Below are positions 23,344 to 31,912 of a stretch of 48,365 nucleotides of DNA, in pieces. Origin of the DNA: Firmicutes bacterium UBA6806 (GTDB taxonomy: Bacteria; Bacillota; Clostridia; Peptostreptococcales; Acidaminobacteraceae); contig DKFC01000049.1 in NCBI GenBank assembly GCA_002452745.1, positions 1-48,365 on the forward strand, in the 5' to 3' direction. Made by a program: the position numbers and the translations under genes. Within the stretch, counting starts at the first letter, position 1, and the number at the start of each line of letters is the position of its first letter. The notes below the pieces were generated by a model. That model had not been told where the DNA came from. It saw only the letters and a list, made by a program, of their open reading frames with translations, and ran no database searches.

Positions 23344-24960
23344 ATGTCGATTGCAATTGGAGTAGTAGGTGGATTGGGCCTATTTTTATTTGGCATGCAG
23401 ATGATGGGAGCTGGGCTCCAAAAGGCTGCTGGAAAGAAACTGGAAAGAATTATAGAAATACTGACCACAAATCGCTTTATGGGCGTTTTGGTGGGGATGT
23501 TGGTCACTGGCGTTATACAGAGTTCCAGTGCAACCACTGTTATGGTCGTCGGATTTGTCAACGCAGGTATTATGAAACTAACCCAAGCTGTTGGCGTCAT
23601 CATGGGTGCCAATATTGGAACGACCATCACTGGACAAATTGTTTCCATGTCCATTGAAGACATTGCACCTATTTCAATTGGAATTGGTATGATTATTTGG
23701 ATGACTACCAAGAAAGACAGCCGCAAGACACTTGCTGAAATTTTTATTGGTCTTGGGATTCTCTTCCTCGGAATGGAGTTTTTAAAAGACGCTCTCAAGC
23801 CTCTAAGAGAGCTTGAAGCCTTCAATACAATGATGATTTCACTGAGTCATCACCCTGTTTTAGGCGTTCTTGTGGGATTTTGTTTAACATTTATAGTTCA
23901 GAGTTCAAGCGCCTCTATCGGTATGCTGATCGCCCTTGCTTCACAAGGCGTTTTACCGCTTGCAGCAGCTCTCCCTATTTTATACGGGGACAACATTGGA
24001 ACATGTACCACTGCACTGTTATCCAGTATTGGCGCCAGTAAAAACGCAAAGCGTGCTGCGATTATCCACTTGGCCTTTAATGCCGTGGGAACCCTTTTAT
24101 TTGTCGTCGTACTCACCCGTCCAATTACAGCACTGGTTACCATGTGGGACCCTGCTGATGTCGGCAGACAAATTGCAAATGCCCATACGATGTTCAACCT
24201 CATCAATGTGGCCGTTCAATTTCCATTTGCCTTCCTATTGGTCAAAATCGCCATGTGGGTTGTTCCCGATAAAGACGAATCAACACCTGTTAAACTCACG
24301 AAGTACATTGATGATCGTATTTTAGAAACACCTACCATTGCCATTAAAAGTGCTGTCAATGAAGCGATTAACATGGGAACTTTGGCTAAAGAAAGCCTTT
24401 CTGCTGCTATGGATGGGTTCTTTGAAGGTCAATTTGACAAAGTAAAGCGAACTTTTGAACTTGAGAGGGATATCAACACTCTAGAAAAAGTCATTACAGA
24501 TTTTTTAGTAAAATTGTCGAACCGTGATATTCTAGATACCGACAGACGATATATAGATGGATTATTCAACGCAATCAACGATATCGAGAGAATTGGAGAC
24601 CATGCCGACAATATTGCAGAGCTCATTACAACTGTAAACGACAATCATATTCGATTTACGGATTCCTCTAAAAATGCCCTTCTGATTATGTACAATAAGA
24701 CCAGAAGCACTTATGAGATGGCGCTTAAAGTTTTAGACAAGCCCGATAGAGCGATGATTGATGAAGTTATCGCCCTTGAACAAGAGCTTGACCAATTACA
24801 GCGAGATGCCAGAAAGGATCACTTTGCAAGACTCAATAGCAATGAATGCAGTACCGAATCAGGTGTTTACTACCTCGAAATGGTCAATAACCTCGAAAGA
24901 ATCTCAGACCTCTCATGCAATCTCGCAAAGATGGTTTCAGAAACAGTTGAAATCGCCTAA
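23344..24960 (+). CDS. Na/Pi cotransporter family protein with PhoU-like C-terminus
   Basis: A 538-residue phosphate transporter of the NptA/Na-Pi cotransporter II family. Two inverted transport repeats carry the signature QSSSATT (residues 59-65) and QSSSASIG with GANIGTT and GDNIGTC. The C-terminal 200 residues form PhoU-like helices (DINTLEKVITDFLVKLSN..IGDHADNIAEL and RISDLSCNLAKM). It takes up inorganic phosphate with sodium. AAGGAGG lies before the ATG. It is a single-gene unit with a PhoP-type repeat array upstream and a strong terminator downstream, so it is probably induced at low phosphate. Confidence 0.93.
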   Translation: MSIAIGVVGGLGLFLFGMQMMGAGLQKAAGKKLERIIEILTTNRFMGVLVGMLVTGVIQSSSATTVMVVGFVNAGIMKLTQAVGVIMGANIGTTITGQIVSMSIEDIAPISIGIGMIIWMTTKKDSRKTLAEIFIGLGILFLGMEFLKDALKPLRELEAFNTMMISLSHHPVLGVLVGFCLTFIVQSSSASIGMLIALASQGVLPLAAALPILYGDNIGTCTTALLSSIGASKNAKRAAIIHLAFNAVGTLLFVVVLTRPITALVTMWDPADVGRQIANAHTMFNLINVAVQFPFAFLLVKIAMWVVPDKDESTPVKLTKYIDDRILETPTIAIKSAVNEAINMGTLAKESLSAAMDGFFEGQFDKVKRTFELERDINTLEKVITDFLVKLSNRDILDTDRRYIDGLFNAINDIERIGDHADNIAELITTVNDNHIRFTDSSKNALLIMYNKTRSTYEMALKVLDKPDRAMIDEVIALEQELDQLQRDARKDHFARLNSNECSTESGVYYLEMVNNLERISDLSCNLAKMVSETVEIA

Positions 24961-25000
24961 ACGATTAGAGAGCTTTTATCCCTATATGATTTAGACTCTG

Positions 25001-25031
25001 ACCCCGCAGTTTTAACACTGCGGGGTTTTTA
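25001..25031 (+). terminator. terminator after Na/Pi cotransporter
   Basis: A perfect 10-bp stem ACCCCGCAGT / ACTGCGGGGT (25001-25010, 25017-25026) followed by TTTTT. Confidence 0.95.
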
Positions 25032-25053
25032 TGTGATCTTTTAACACTGGGAC

Positions 25054-25100
25054 TTGACATATGTAGATAATCTACCTATAATTCATAGTAGATAATCTAC
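25054..25100 (+). promoter_or_regulatory. padR promoter with two identical operators
   Basis: Perfect TTGACA (25054-25059), 17-base spacer and perfect TATAAT (25077-25082). The 13-base palindrome GTAGATAATCTAC occurs twice, in the spacer (25063-25075) and over the start site (25088-25100), 25 bases apart. Such placement means strong repression, probably by PadR itself. Confidence 0.9.
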
Positions 25101-25121
25101 ATATATAGAAAGGAGACTTAT

Positions 25122-25466
25122 ATGGCAAAGGATAAATCAGCTCTCTCTGGAAATACGACAATGCTTATTTTGAAGCTACTCGAATCAGAGGACATGTATG
25201 GATACCAGATCATAGACACCCTGGCTCAGAAATCTGATAACACTTTTTCACTCAAGACAGGGACACTCTACCCCATTTTGCACAAACTCGAAAACGATGG
25301 CTTTGTAACCTCATACGATGAACAAGCGGATCAGGCACGGGTCAGAAGGTATTACAAACTCACTTCCAAGGGGAAAAAACATCTTTTAGAAAGACAATCC
25401 GAATGGAAATCCTATCGCGACGCCGTCAATAAAATTATGGAAGGAGGCCTGTGCTATGCCATTTAA
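25122..25466 (+). CDS. PadR-family transcriptional regulator
   Basis: A 114-residue PadR winged-helix repressor. The typical pattern is present: LILKLLESEDMYGYQIIDTLAQKS, then LKTGTLYPILHKLENDGFVTSY and RRYYKLTSKGKKHL. PadR proteins usually sense a small molecule or membrane stress and repress the gene next to them. AGGAG precedes the ATG, and its promoter carries two identical operators. It overlaps the next gene by 11 bases, so the two are co-expressed and autoregulated. Confidence 0.95.
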   Translation: MAKDKSALSGNTTMLILKLLESEDMYGYQIIDTLAQKSDNTFSLKTGTLYPILHKLENDGFVTSYDEQADQARVRRYYKLTSKGKKHLLERQSEWKSYRDAVNKIMEGGLCYAI

Positions 25467-26841
25467 CAACGACATCAAAGATTATACAGACTTGATTTGC
25501 AAACAAATTCGATTTAAAAATGCCCATGAGCGCATCGCTTCAGAGATGACAGCTCATGTGGAGGATCAGAGAGATGCTTATCTAGAGCAGGGTATGTCTC
25601 CTTCTGACGCCACTAAGATGGCAATCTCAGATACAGGAGATGCTATGGAACTTGGCACTTACCTGGATCGTGTACATCGTCCTGCTCCAAACTGGGGGCT
25701 GCTGACCTTAACGGCAATCCTCCTGACCCTAGGTTGCTTGATTCGCGTTATTTTGATGGGTACATTTATCTCTGGCAGCCCACTGGGAGAAATTCTAACG
25801 CTCTCATTTGGCATTTTGATAATGTTCCTCATGTACTTTACTGATTTTACACTGATTGGGAAATATGGAAAGCACCTCTATATTGTGACGACTCTCATGG
25901 GTATTCTTCTCGTCTTTATGTCTCCTAAAGTAAATGGTCGTACTTTCTTTCCATATCTTTTTAATTTTCCACTCTCCTATCTTGGGTTGATTTTTCCCAT
26001 TACTTATGCTGCCTTGATTTTCAATCTGAGACAGAGGGGCCTTGTCGGTTTACTTATGGGAAGTGCTGCTTTTATCATTCAAGCGATTATTTTACTGGCT
26101 GTTCCTTCTATGACTGCTTTTGTGCTTTATTCGCTCTCCGCCTTTATCACACTTGGAATTGCTATAACTAAGAATTGGTTCGTTCCAGACCGTTTCATGG
26201 CAGGGCTAGTGGCTTTAATTGCCTTTATTCCATTTATTGTTCTCTTTGGCGTGAGAATTATCTCTTTGACCCCATATGCACTTGATCGAATCAAAGCCCT
26301 ATTTTTTCCGTCACAGTTCAGTGAAAACCTCGCTTACACCGCAACGGTCACACGCCGCCTTTTAGACAGTTCTATTTTTGTGGGAATGGGCACTATGCCG
26401 AACTCACTGGAAGGTTTTTCTTTTCCACTTCCCAATGTTAGCAGTGATTTTTTGCTAACCTTCTTGACGTTCAACTGCGGTTGGCTATTCACAATTCTAA
26501 TTGTGGCTATCATCTGTGTCTTTATGGTGATTGCGTTTAGGTATTCGCTTCGTCAAACCAGCAGTTTAGGCCTTTTAATTTCTATTTCTGCCACAACAGC
26601 ACTGTCCTTTCAGTTCATCAGTTTTATCATCTACAATTTAGGATTTCAGATTTTTTCACCGCTTTCCCTTCCGCTCGTCTCACAGAGCGGTGCCGCACTG
26701 GTGTTTAACATGATGCTTATCGGCCTCATGCTATCTGTTTTTAGGACAGGACATGTCGCCTGTGAGGACTCTTTTAAGCTGAATCCTTCTCGGCTTATTC
26801 GATATGAAAACGGTATTTTATCCATCCAGTTCAAACGATGA
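25456..26841 (+). CDS. FtsW/RodA (SEDS)-like membrane protein with N-terminal permease-prefix domain
   Basis: A 461-residue membrane protein. Residues 1-75 form a soluble permease-prefix-type domain (IASEMTAHVEDQRDAYLEQGMSPSDATKMAI), found mostly on PadR-linked proteins. About ten membrane helices follow. The last third resembles SEDS glycan polymerases: PNVSSDFLLTFLTFNCGW, with an aspartate at the position of the catalytic residue in RodA/FtsW, then GFQIFSPLSLPLVSQSGAALVFNMMLIGLMLS. SEDS proteins polymerise peptidoglycan from lipid II. The similarity is limited, so a divergent or regulatory role is possible. It overlaps PadR by 11 bases and is probably induced by cell-envelope stress. No penicillin-binding protein partner is nearby. 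Confidence 0.72.
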   Translation: MPFNNDIKDYTDLICKQIRFKNAHERIASEMTAHVEDQRDAYLEQGMSPSDATKMAISDTGDAMELGTYLDRVHRPAPNWGLLTLTAILLTLGCLIRVILMGTFISGSPLGEILTLSFGILIMFLMYFTDFTLIGKYGKHLYIVTTLMGILLVFMSPKVNGRTFFPYLFNFPLSYLGLIFPITYAALIFNLRQRGLVGLLMGSAAFIIQAIILLAVPSMTAFVLYSLSAFITLGIAITKNWFVPDRFMAGLVALIAFIPFIVLFGVRIISLTPYALDRIKALFFPSQFSENLAYTATVTRRLLDSSIFVGMGTMPNSLEGFSFPLPNVSSDFLLTFLTFNCGWLFTILIVAIICVFMVIAFRYSLRQTSSLGLLISISATTALSFQFISFIIYNLGFQIFSPLSLPLVSQSGAALVFNMMLIGLMLSVFRTGHVACEDSFKLNPSRLIRYENGILSIQFKR

Positions 26842-26864
26842 TACCTTCCGTTTGTCAATGAGAA

Positions 26865-26894
26865 TTGACGCCACTATCCCTTCCTTGATATACT
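26865..26894 (+). promoter_or_regulatory. promoter of Gfo/Idh oxidoreductase gene
   Basis: TTGACG (26865-26870), 18-base spacer and TATACT (26889-26894). The predicted start falls almost on the AGGAGG site (26901-26906), so the leader is very short. Confidence 0.55.
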
Positions 26895-26915
26895 GATATC
26901 AGGAGGTGAACACCT

Positions 26916-27839
26916 ATGAAATTTGGTATTATCGGTATCGGCGATATCGCTCAAAAAGCCTATCTGCCAATTGTAACGACCATTGAAGAATGTGACCTAA
27001 TCCTGTTCTCAAAAGATGAACAGAAACTTAAAAATATTCAAAAAAAATATAAGGCTGTTGACTATGTCACTGACCTTCTCTCCCTGTCTCAGCAAGTAGA
27101 TGCAGTCTTTATTCACGCTGCAACAGAGGCACATTTTAACTACTGCAACTACTTTCTGGATAAGGGTATTCCCGTATATGTGGACAAGCCAATCTCATAT
27201 CGGCTCCATGAAATCAAACAACTTTTCGAACTGGCTGAATCTCGAAATGTCCTGTTTAGAACAGGCTTTAACAGGCGGCATGCCCCAATGATCTCCAGCC
27301 TTCACGCCGAAGGCACACCCGATATGCTCATCTATCAAAAAAACAGGCTCTACTTGCCAAACGACATTAGAACATTCATCTTTGACGATTTTATACATGT
27401 TGTGGACACTCTTAGATTTCTCATAAACGCACCTATTGACAAGGTCTCCGCATCCGGACAGTTTGCAGAGGGCAAACTCCTGTCGGTCATGTTGAGGTTC
27501 AACTCTGAAAAGACAATGGCAGTGGGCATCATGAATCGAAATTCAGGCAGAAATGAAGAAGTCATTGAAGTTTTCATGGATGGAAAAAAACACATCATCG
27601 AAAACTTGAACACTAAAAAAGAGCTCAGTATGAATCGAGAAAAGATCTATCAATTCAATGACTGGCTCCCTGTGCTACATAGACGTGGGTTTGAAAATAT
27701 TATTGAGACATTCCTCAACGAGCTTCAAGACGGCAAACACTTTAGACCACAAGACCTAGATAGTTTAAAAACTCATGAAATCTGTGAAGAAATTGTAACG
27801 CAACTGGAATCAAAAGCGCGAGAGTTGCATCAATTATAG
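26916..27839 (+). CDS. Gfo/Idh/MocA-family oxidoreductase
   Basis: A 307-residue NAD(P)-dependent oxidoreductase. The N-terminal Rossmann fold shows GIGDIAQKAYLP; the family's catalytic-lysine motif appears as VDKPIS (usually EKP) at about residue 92, followed by GFNRRHAP. Such enzymes oxidise or reduce sugars, inositols or related compounds; the substrate cannot be named. AGGAGG precedes the ATG. Its last ten bases overlap the end of the convergent J-domain gene. Confidence 0.88.
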   Translation: MKFGIIGIGDIAQKAYLPIVTTIEECDLILFSKDEQKLKNIQKKYKAVDYVTDLLSLSQQVDAVFIHAATEAHFNYCNYFLDKGIPVYVDKPISYRLHEIKQLFELAESRNVLFRTGFNRRHAPMISSLHAEGTPDMLIYQKNRLYLPNDIRTFIFDDFIHVVDTLRFLINAPIDKVSASGQFAEGKLLSVMLRFNSEKTMAVGIMNRNSGRNEEVIEVFMDGKKHIIENLNTKKELSMNREKIYQFNDWLPVLHRRGFENIIETFLNELQDGKHFRPQDLDSLKTHEICEEIVTQLESKARELHQL

Positions 27840-28930
27840 GAGATACCTTGATAGTAGTTATCAAGAGTAAATCCATGAGTCGTCACTGAAGCAATGGCTC
27901 GATTGAACACTTGACTTTCTGCTAGAGAACGCTCTAACGAATCGCTTCTGAGACCCTCAAGCCACTTGTGAAAGTCATCCACCTTTAGGCCTCCGCTCAA
28001 ATTTAATTTGAGGATTTGATCCTTGATGAGGTCAATAATCAGAGATTCATTGTCCTTTGGTTTTAAGTGATTGAGTGATTCAGTCACTTCTTTTGGCGCT
28101 CTGTTGAGCTTAGAACTAAACTCATGCAAATAGAAGTAAAGACCATAGTTGTAGAGCTTTCCCGTATTGACATTGATAAACAAAAGTTCCTTGTCAATGC
28201 CAGTTGAGGTTAACCCCATGTGTTTAAGTGCTGTGAGGTCATAAAACATGCCCTCACAGATTTTTCGATTGCCAAGTGCTTTTAAATAGCCCATGACGGA
28301 CTCCAAAACTACAATTGGCTCAATTCCCTTCTCCTTTTTAAACACCAGATAACCATGTGTTTTAGAGTCAAATGAATCCACGACATTTGGCATTTCGATC
28401 CTAAAGAAAGTGGCGTCCTGTGCTTGGATAACAGCTAGGGCATCCATGAAAATTTTTCGCTTCAATTTGGTAATTTCAAGCATAAAATAGCTCTCTGATA
28501 GATACATATAGCCCATGTCAATGAGAACGCGCTTTAAATATTTAAACCTGACCACCTGTCCAGTGGTCTTTTTTATTTCAATGCTCTTTTTCTTTGTACT
28601 CCTTCTCATTGGCTCTTTATGCTCTGTATAATCCACCGTTGGTTCAGAATCGTCATCTTTTCGACTTTTCTGTGTAGAGCCTCTGTCTTTTCTGAGAAGC
28701 CTTTCTTTTTCATAAAATTTATTCTGCTCAATTAGCGTTCTGCCCTCGTGATAGAGCGCATTGACTTTGCTCATGATATATAGGGCTTCCTTTTCGTCCG
28801 AAACATCGGGATGCCAAATTTTCGCAAGCTCTCGATACTCCCTTTTAATTCCCTTTACCGTAAAGAGTTCGGAAGGCATGTCGCAATTCAGTATATAAAA
28901 TTTGTCTTTAAATTTATGTCCAACAGCCAT
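27830..28930 (-). CDS. protein with N-terminal J-domain
   Basis: A 366-residue protein beginning with a J-domain (about residues 10-75), including the HPD tripeptide at 40-42 that activates Hsp70/DnaK ATPases. A charged, basic linker follows (residues 80-120, rich in Lys, Arg and Asp), then a C-terminal region I do not recognise. It lacks the Gly/Phe-rich and zinc domains of DnaJ, so it is probably a specialised co-chaperone whose C-terminus chooses a client. Its end overlaps the convergent oxidoreductase gene by ten bases. Confidence 0.75.
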   Translation of the reverse strand: MAVGHKFKDKFYILNCDMPSELFTVKGIKREYRELAKIWHPDVSDEKEALYIMSKVNALYHEGRTLIEQNKFYEKERLLRKDRGSTQKSRKDDDSEPTVDYTEHKEPMRRSTKKKSIEIKKTTGQVVRFKYLKRVLIDMGYMYLSESYFMLEITKLKRKIFMDALAVIQAQDATFFRIEMPNVVDSFDSKTHGYLVFKKEKGIEPIVVLESVMGYLKALGNRKICEGMFYDLTALKHMGLTSTGIDKELLFINVNTGKLYNYGLYFYLHEFSSKLNRAPKEVTESLNHLKPKDNESLIIDLIKDQILKLNLSGGLKVDDFHKWLEGLRSDSLERSLAESQVFNRAIASVTTHGFTLDNYYQGISYN

Positions 28931-29095
28931 ATGTGCTCACCTTTCAATTTATAAACTAAATCCGCCAATCAATTTATTATACCATCTTAAATCAAACCAA
29001 TTCAAGAAATCACAATTCTGTTTTTTTAATGCCCTTTTCTGTCGACATCAATCATGCTTTTGCGCTCACAATTTACGGTAAAATGCAACTTTTTA

Positions 29096-29123
29096 TTGAC
29101 ATATGTCACAAACAGGTTATAAT
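29096..29123 (+). promoter_or_regulatory. promoter of NifX/NifB-type gene with overlapping palindrome
   Basis: Perfect TTGACA (29096-29101), 16-base spacer and perfect TATAAT (29118-29123). A 12-base palindrome TGACATATGTCA (29097-29108) overlaps the -35; with the preceding T it resembles a CRP/FNR-type site (TTGAC-N4-GTCAA with one mismatch). Confidence 0.65.
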
Positions 29124-29178
29124 CAAATTTGGAGAGCTTTAACTTTAAACACAAAGATCATATTCAGGAGGAATTCAT

Positions 29179-29532
29179 ATGAAAATTGCATTGCCAACTA
29201 GAAACGGCGCAATTGACAGTCACTTTGGTCACTGTGAATACTATACAATCGTAGAACTCAACGACGAAAAGCAAGTGGTGGACAAACAAGTTTTGGAATC
29301 GCCGCAGGGCTGTGGATGCAAGTCGAATATCGCTTACACACTATCTGATATGGGGGTTTCACTCATGTTGGCAGGAAATATGGGACAGGGTGCTGTCAAC
29401 GTTCTAGCAAGTCAAAATATCGGTGTTTTAAGAGGCTGTAGCGGTGAAGTCGATCAAGTGGTCTCAGACTATGTAAACGGCAAACTCTCAGATAACCAAA
29501 TCGCCTGTGACCATCACGATTGCAATCACTAA
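29179..29532 (+). CDS. NifX/NifB-type (dinitrogenase Fe-Mo cofactor family) protein
   Basis: A 117-residue protein of the dinitrogenase iron-molybdenum cofactor family, single-domain proteins that bind metal clusters. Family features are MKIALPTRNGAIDSHFGHCEYYTI at the start and LAGNMGQGAVNVLASQNIGVLRGCSG. It also carries a QGCGCK loop and a C-terminal His/Cys tail (CDHHDCNH) suggesting extra metal binding. There are no other nitrogenase genes here, and many anaerobes have such orphans of unclear role. GGAGG precedes the ATG and a terminator follows closely. Confidence 0.88.
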   Translation: MKIALPTRNGAIDSHFGHCEYYTIVELNDEKQVVDKQVLESPQGCGCKSNIAYTLSDMGVSLMLAGNMGQGAVNVLASQNIGVLRGCSGEVDQVVSDYVNGKLSDNQIACDHHDCNH

Positions 29533-29541
29533 ATAAATGCA

Positions 29542-29576
29542 AAAAGAACTGACATCTAGCCAGTTCTTTTTTTATT
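29542..29576 (+). terminator. terminator after NifX/NifB-type gene
   Basis: A perfect 10-bp stem AAAAGAACTG / CAGTTCTTTT (29542-29551, 29561-29570) followed by further T; also usable for the convergent hypothetical gene. Confidence 0.9.
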
Positions 29577-29604
29577 TTAAAAGATTGATGCAAACACCAG
29601 TATA

Positions 29605-30222
29605 TCATTGAATAGTCATCATGAGAAACCCGCAAAATGCCGCGTTGTCCACTTGAAGTGACTTGTTGACTTCTGATTTCAATTCATTGATAAATTCTCT
29701 AAAGCACTTATAAAAGAAATAGGACGGCTTGCTGACATATTTAAAATCCGATACTTCAAAATAATTGAGAACGCTTTTAGCCGTGGTCGGCTTCACAAGC
29801 ACTTCCACATCAGGATACATATAGACACCTAATACTGTAAGAATTGGCCACTTTGCCAACTTATGCCTCTCCAGAACAGACACCATCAAGTCAAATCCCA
29901 ACGCCTGATTGCCATATAAAAATTCCTGAATTCCCCTTGATAGTTGCTGGGTTTCGTCAGGCTCAAAGTTTTTTGAAACATCTCTGTACCTCGCTTTTTC
30001 AAACACGGACACGAGTGAAGACATGGATATCAGTTTGGTGAATCGTTCTGAAACCAGTCGTTCATCTTCAAAATCATCTTCTGAAAAATTATCCAAGACA
30101 TAAGCTCTCATTTTCTCCACTTTGTGCTTCTTGCTAATCATCTGAATTTCCTCTGATTCAAATCCCAGCGGGTAGTCCAGCATAAAAGCCGATTCCAATG
30201 CTTTCAGTTTATCACGGTTCAT
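29605..30222 (-). CDS. hypothetical protein, end of folate operon
   Basis: A 205-residue soluble protein that I do not recognise. It is rich in charged residues, with no signal peptide or membrane segment and only two cysteines. It begins with MNRDKLKALESAFMLDYPLGFESEE. A GGAGGG site precedes the ATG. It lies 37 bases after folBK in the same direction with no terminator visible between, so it is probably co-transcribed as the last gene of the folate operon, though functional linkage is unproven. Confidence 0.65.
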   Translation of the reverse strand: MNRDKLKALESAFMLDYPLGFESEEIQMISKKHKVEKMRAYVLDNFSEDDFEDERLVSERFTKLISMSSLVSVFEKARYRDVSKNFEPDETQQLSRGIQEFLYGNQALGFDLMVSVLERHKLAKWPILTVLGVYMYPDVEVLVKPTTAKSVLNYFEVSDFKYVSKPSYFFYKCFREFINELKSEVNKSLQVDNAAFCGFLMMTIQ

Positions 30223-30259
30223 AGATGTCCCTCCTGTTTCAACGTCATCTGTACTCTTT

Positions 30260-31078
30260 TTAAAAAGACTTAACGATGTTTACCAGTTCAGTGGTTCTCT
30301 TCTTCAATATCGGATGCAATTTATTCGGCGCAATTTCTGCAAGCGGCTCTAAAACGAACAACCTCTCGTGCATCCTAGGATGCGGCAATATAATTTGTTC
30401 ATCTTCAGTAATCAAGTCATCATAATAGATAATGTCGAGATCAAGCGTCCTCGGCCCCCATTTAATAACCCTTTCGCGTTTGAGCTCTGCCTCTATGCTC
30501 ATGAGAAATGTCATGAGAGATGCAGGCGTCAAAAGTGTTTCCACTTCAAAAACACCATTTAGAAATCGATCTTGATCCAAATAGCCCACGGGATCGGTTT
30601 CAATGAGTTCGGATTCCCTGAGGATTTTCGTATGACCACTGTTTGTAATTTTCTCCAGAGCATTTCGTATATTGCCCTCTCTGTCGCCAAGATTTGCTCC
30701 AACCGCAATATAGGCTCGATGCCTCGAACGGGATATCTTAACAGCGGGATACTTCACTGGCAAATGAATCGGCGCCCACGGTTTCTTCAATGTGAGCTCC
30801 ACGGTTTGCACTTGACTGTAGGTTTCCAGTATCAACATCACCAAACTGTGCGCCGCATGTTCAATCAAATCGTGTTTTGATCGTTGGAACTCCTGCTGGA
30901 GTTTATGACACAGTTCCGCGTAATTAATTGTATAACTTAAATCATCTGTTTCACAGGCTTTTGACAAATCCAGTCCCAGTTCTAAATCCACTATGAATTT
31001 CTGTCCCATCGCCTTTTCTTCCACGTTGACACCGTGAAAGCCAAAAAGCTCCAGTTCCTTTACTATGATTTGATCCAT
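30260..31078 (-). CDS. folBK: bifunctional dihydroneopterin aldolase / HPPK (FolB-FolK fusion)
   Basis: A 272-residue fusion of two folate enzymes. Residues 1 to about 118 are FolB, which cleaves dihydroneopterin (start MDQIIVKELELFGFHGVNVEEKAMGQ, and KKPWAPI later). From about residue 122 comes FolK (AYIAVGANLGDREGNI), with the pyrophosphokinase pattern WGPRTLDLDIIYYDD and LPHPRMHERLFVL, which adds pyrophosphate to 6-hydroxymethyl-dihydropterin. It supplies the pterin half for FolP, whose gene ends nine bases upstream. Confidence 0.95.
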   Translation of the reverse strand: MDQIIVKELELFGFHGVNVEEKAMGQKFIVDLELGLDLSKACETDDLSYTINYAELCHKLQQEFQRSKHDLIEHAAHSLVMLILETYSQVQTVELTLKKPWAPIHLPVKYPAVKISRSRHRAYIAVGANLGDREGNIRNALEKITNSGHTKILRESELIETDPVGYLDQDRFLNGVFEVETLLTPASLMTFLMSIEAELKRERVIKWGPRTLDLDIIYYDDLITEDEQIILPHPRMHERLFVLEPLAEIAPNKLHPILKKRTTELVNIVKSF

Positions 31079-31087
31079 AACACTCTC

Positions 31088-31888
31088 CTATATCATGTAT
31101 TCCGTCATTTTTAAAGCTCTCAAGTTCTCCTTGACATCATGGACTCTAAAAATTCGACAGCCTCTCATAAACCCAACAACCGTGGTGGCAATTGTCCCTT
31201 CAAGCCTCTCTCCAACAGGTAAATCCAGTGCTAGGCCAATCATTGATTTTCTAGAAGTTCCAAGTAAAATCGGATATCCCAGCTCCAAAAATTGCTCTAA
31301 GCTCTTCATCACTTCCAAATTGTGATCTAGTGTTTTGGCGAAGCCCACCCCTGGGTCAAGCATGATATTTTCAGGTTTTACCCCTGCCGTCAGACAAATG
31401 TTCACACTCTCAGCAAGGTCATCTTTCATGTCCTGTATGAAATGTTCATATTCCATGTTTTCACGATTGTGCATCAGACAAATTGGCACATCCAATTCAG
31501 CCGCAACACGTGCAATTTCAGGGTCTCTTTTAGCACCCCACACATCGTTTATAAGCGCCGCACCTGCCATCACAGCCTGTCTTGCAACCTCTGCTTTAGA
31601 AGTATCTATTGAAATGGGCACATCCACAACCTTTGCAAGCGCTTCAATCACTGGAATAACCCGTTTGATTTCTTCTTCAGCAGTGACTGTACCATGTCCC
31701 GGTCTGGTTGACTCTCCGCCAACGTCGATTATGTCAGCCCCATCTTTCACCATATCCAGCGCATGTGCCACAGCCAGTTCCACCTGTGTATAACTGCCGC
31801 CATCAGAAAATGAATCAGGTGTCACATTTAGAATTCCCATGATATAACCCTTATGTGTTAAATCAAACTCTCTATTTCCAATCTTCAC
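31088..31888 (-). CDS. folP: dihydropteroate synthase
   Basis: A 266-residue DHPS that condenses the pterin pyrophosphate with p-aminobenzoate. All hallmark loops are visible: GILNVTPDSFSDGG, GGESTRPG, PISIDTSK, INDVWG, LDPGVGFAKT, GTSRKSMIG and RVHDV. It is the sulfonamide target in other bacteria; I see no obviously odd residue in these loops. It lies between the HD gene and folBK within the folate operon, joined by gaps of 24 and 9 bases. Confidence 0.96.
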   Translation of the reverse strand: MKIGNREFDLTHKGYIMGILNVTPDSFSDGGSYTQVELAVAHALDMVKDGADIIDVGGESTRPGHGTVTAEEEIKRVIPVIEALAKVVDVPISIDTSKAEVARQAVMAGAALINDVWGAKRDPEIARVAAELDVPICLMHNRENMEYEHFIQDMKDDLAESVNICLTAGVKPENIMLDPGVGFAKTLDHNLEVMKSLEQFLELGYPILLGTSRKSMIGLALDLPVGERLEGTIATTVVGFMRGCRIFRVHDVKENLRALKMTEYMI

Positions 31889-31912
31889 TTGTATTCCCCC
31901 TCATTGACTTGT

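Noticed and set aside
23262..23657. Forward ORF and a long reverse ORF within the Na/Pi cotransporter region
   Set aside because: They are shadow frames of the transporter gene, whose signature motifs are in frame at 23344.
29179..29532. Nitrogen fixation gene
   Set aside because: The NifX-type domain is common as an orphan in anaerobes and no nitrogenase structural genes lie in the window.
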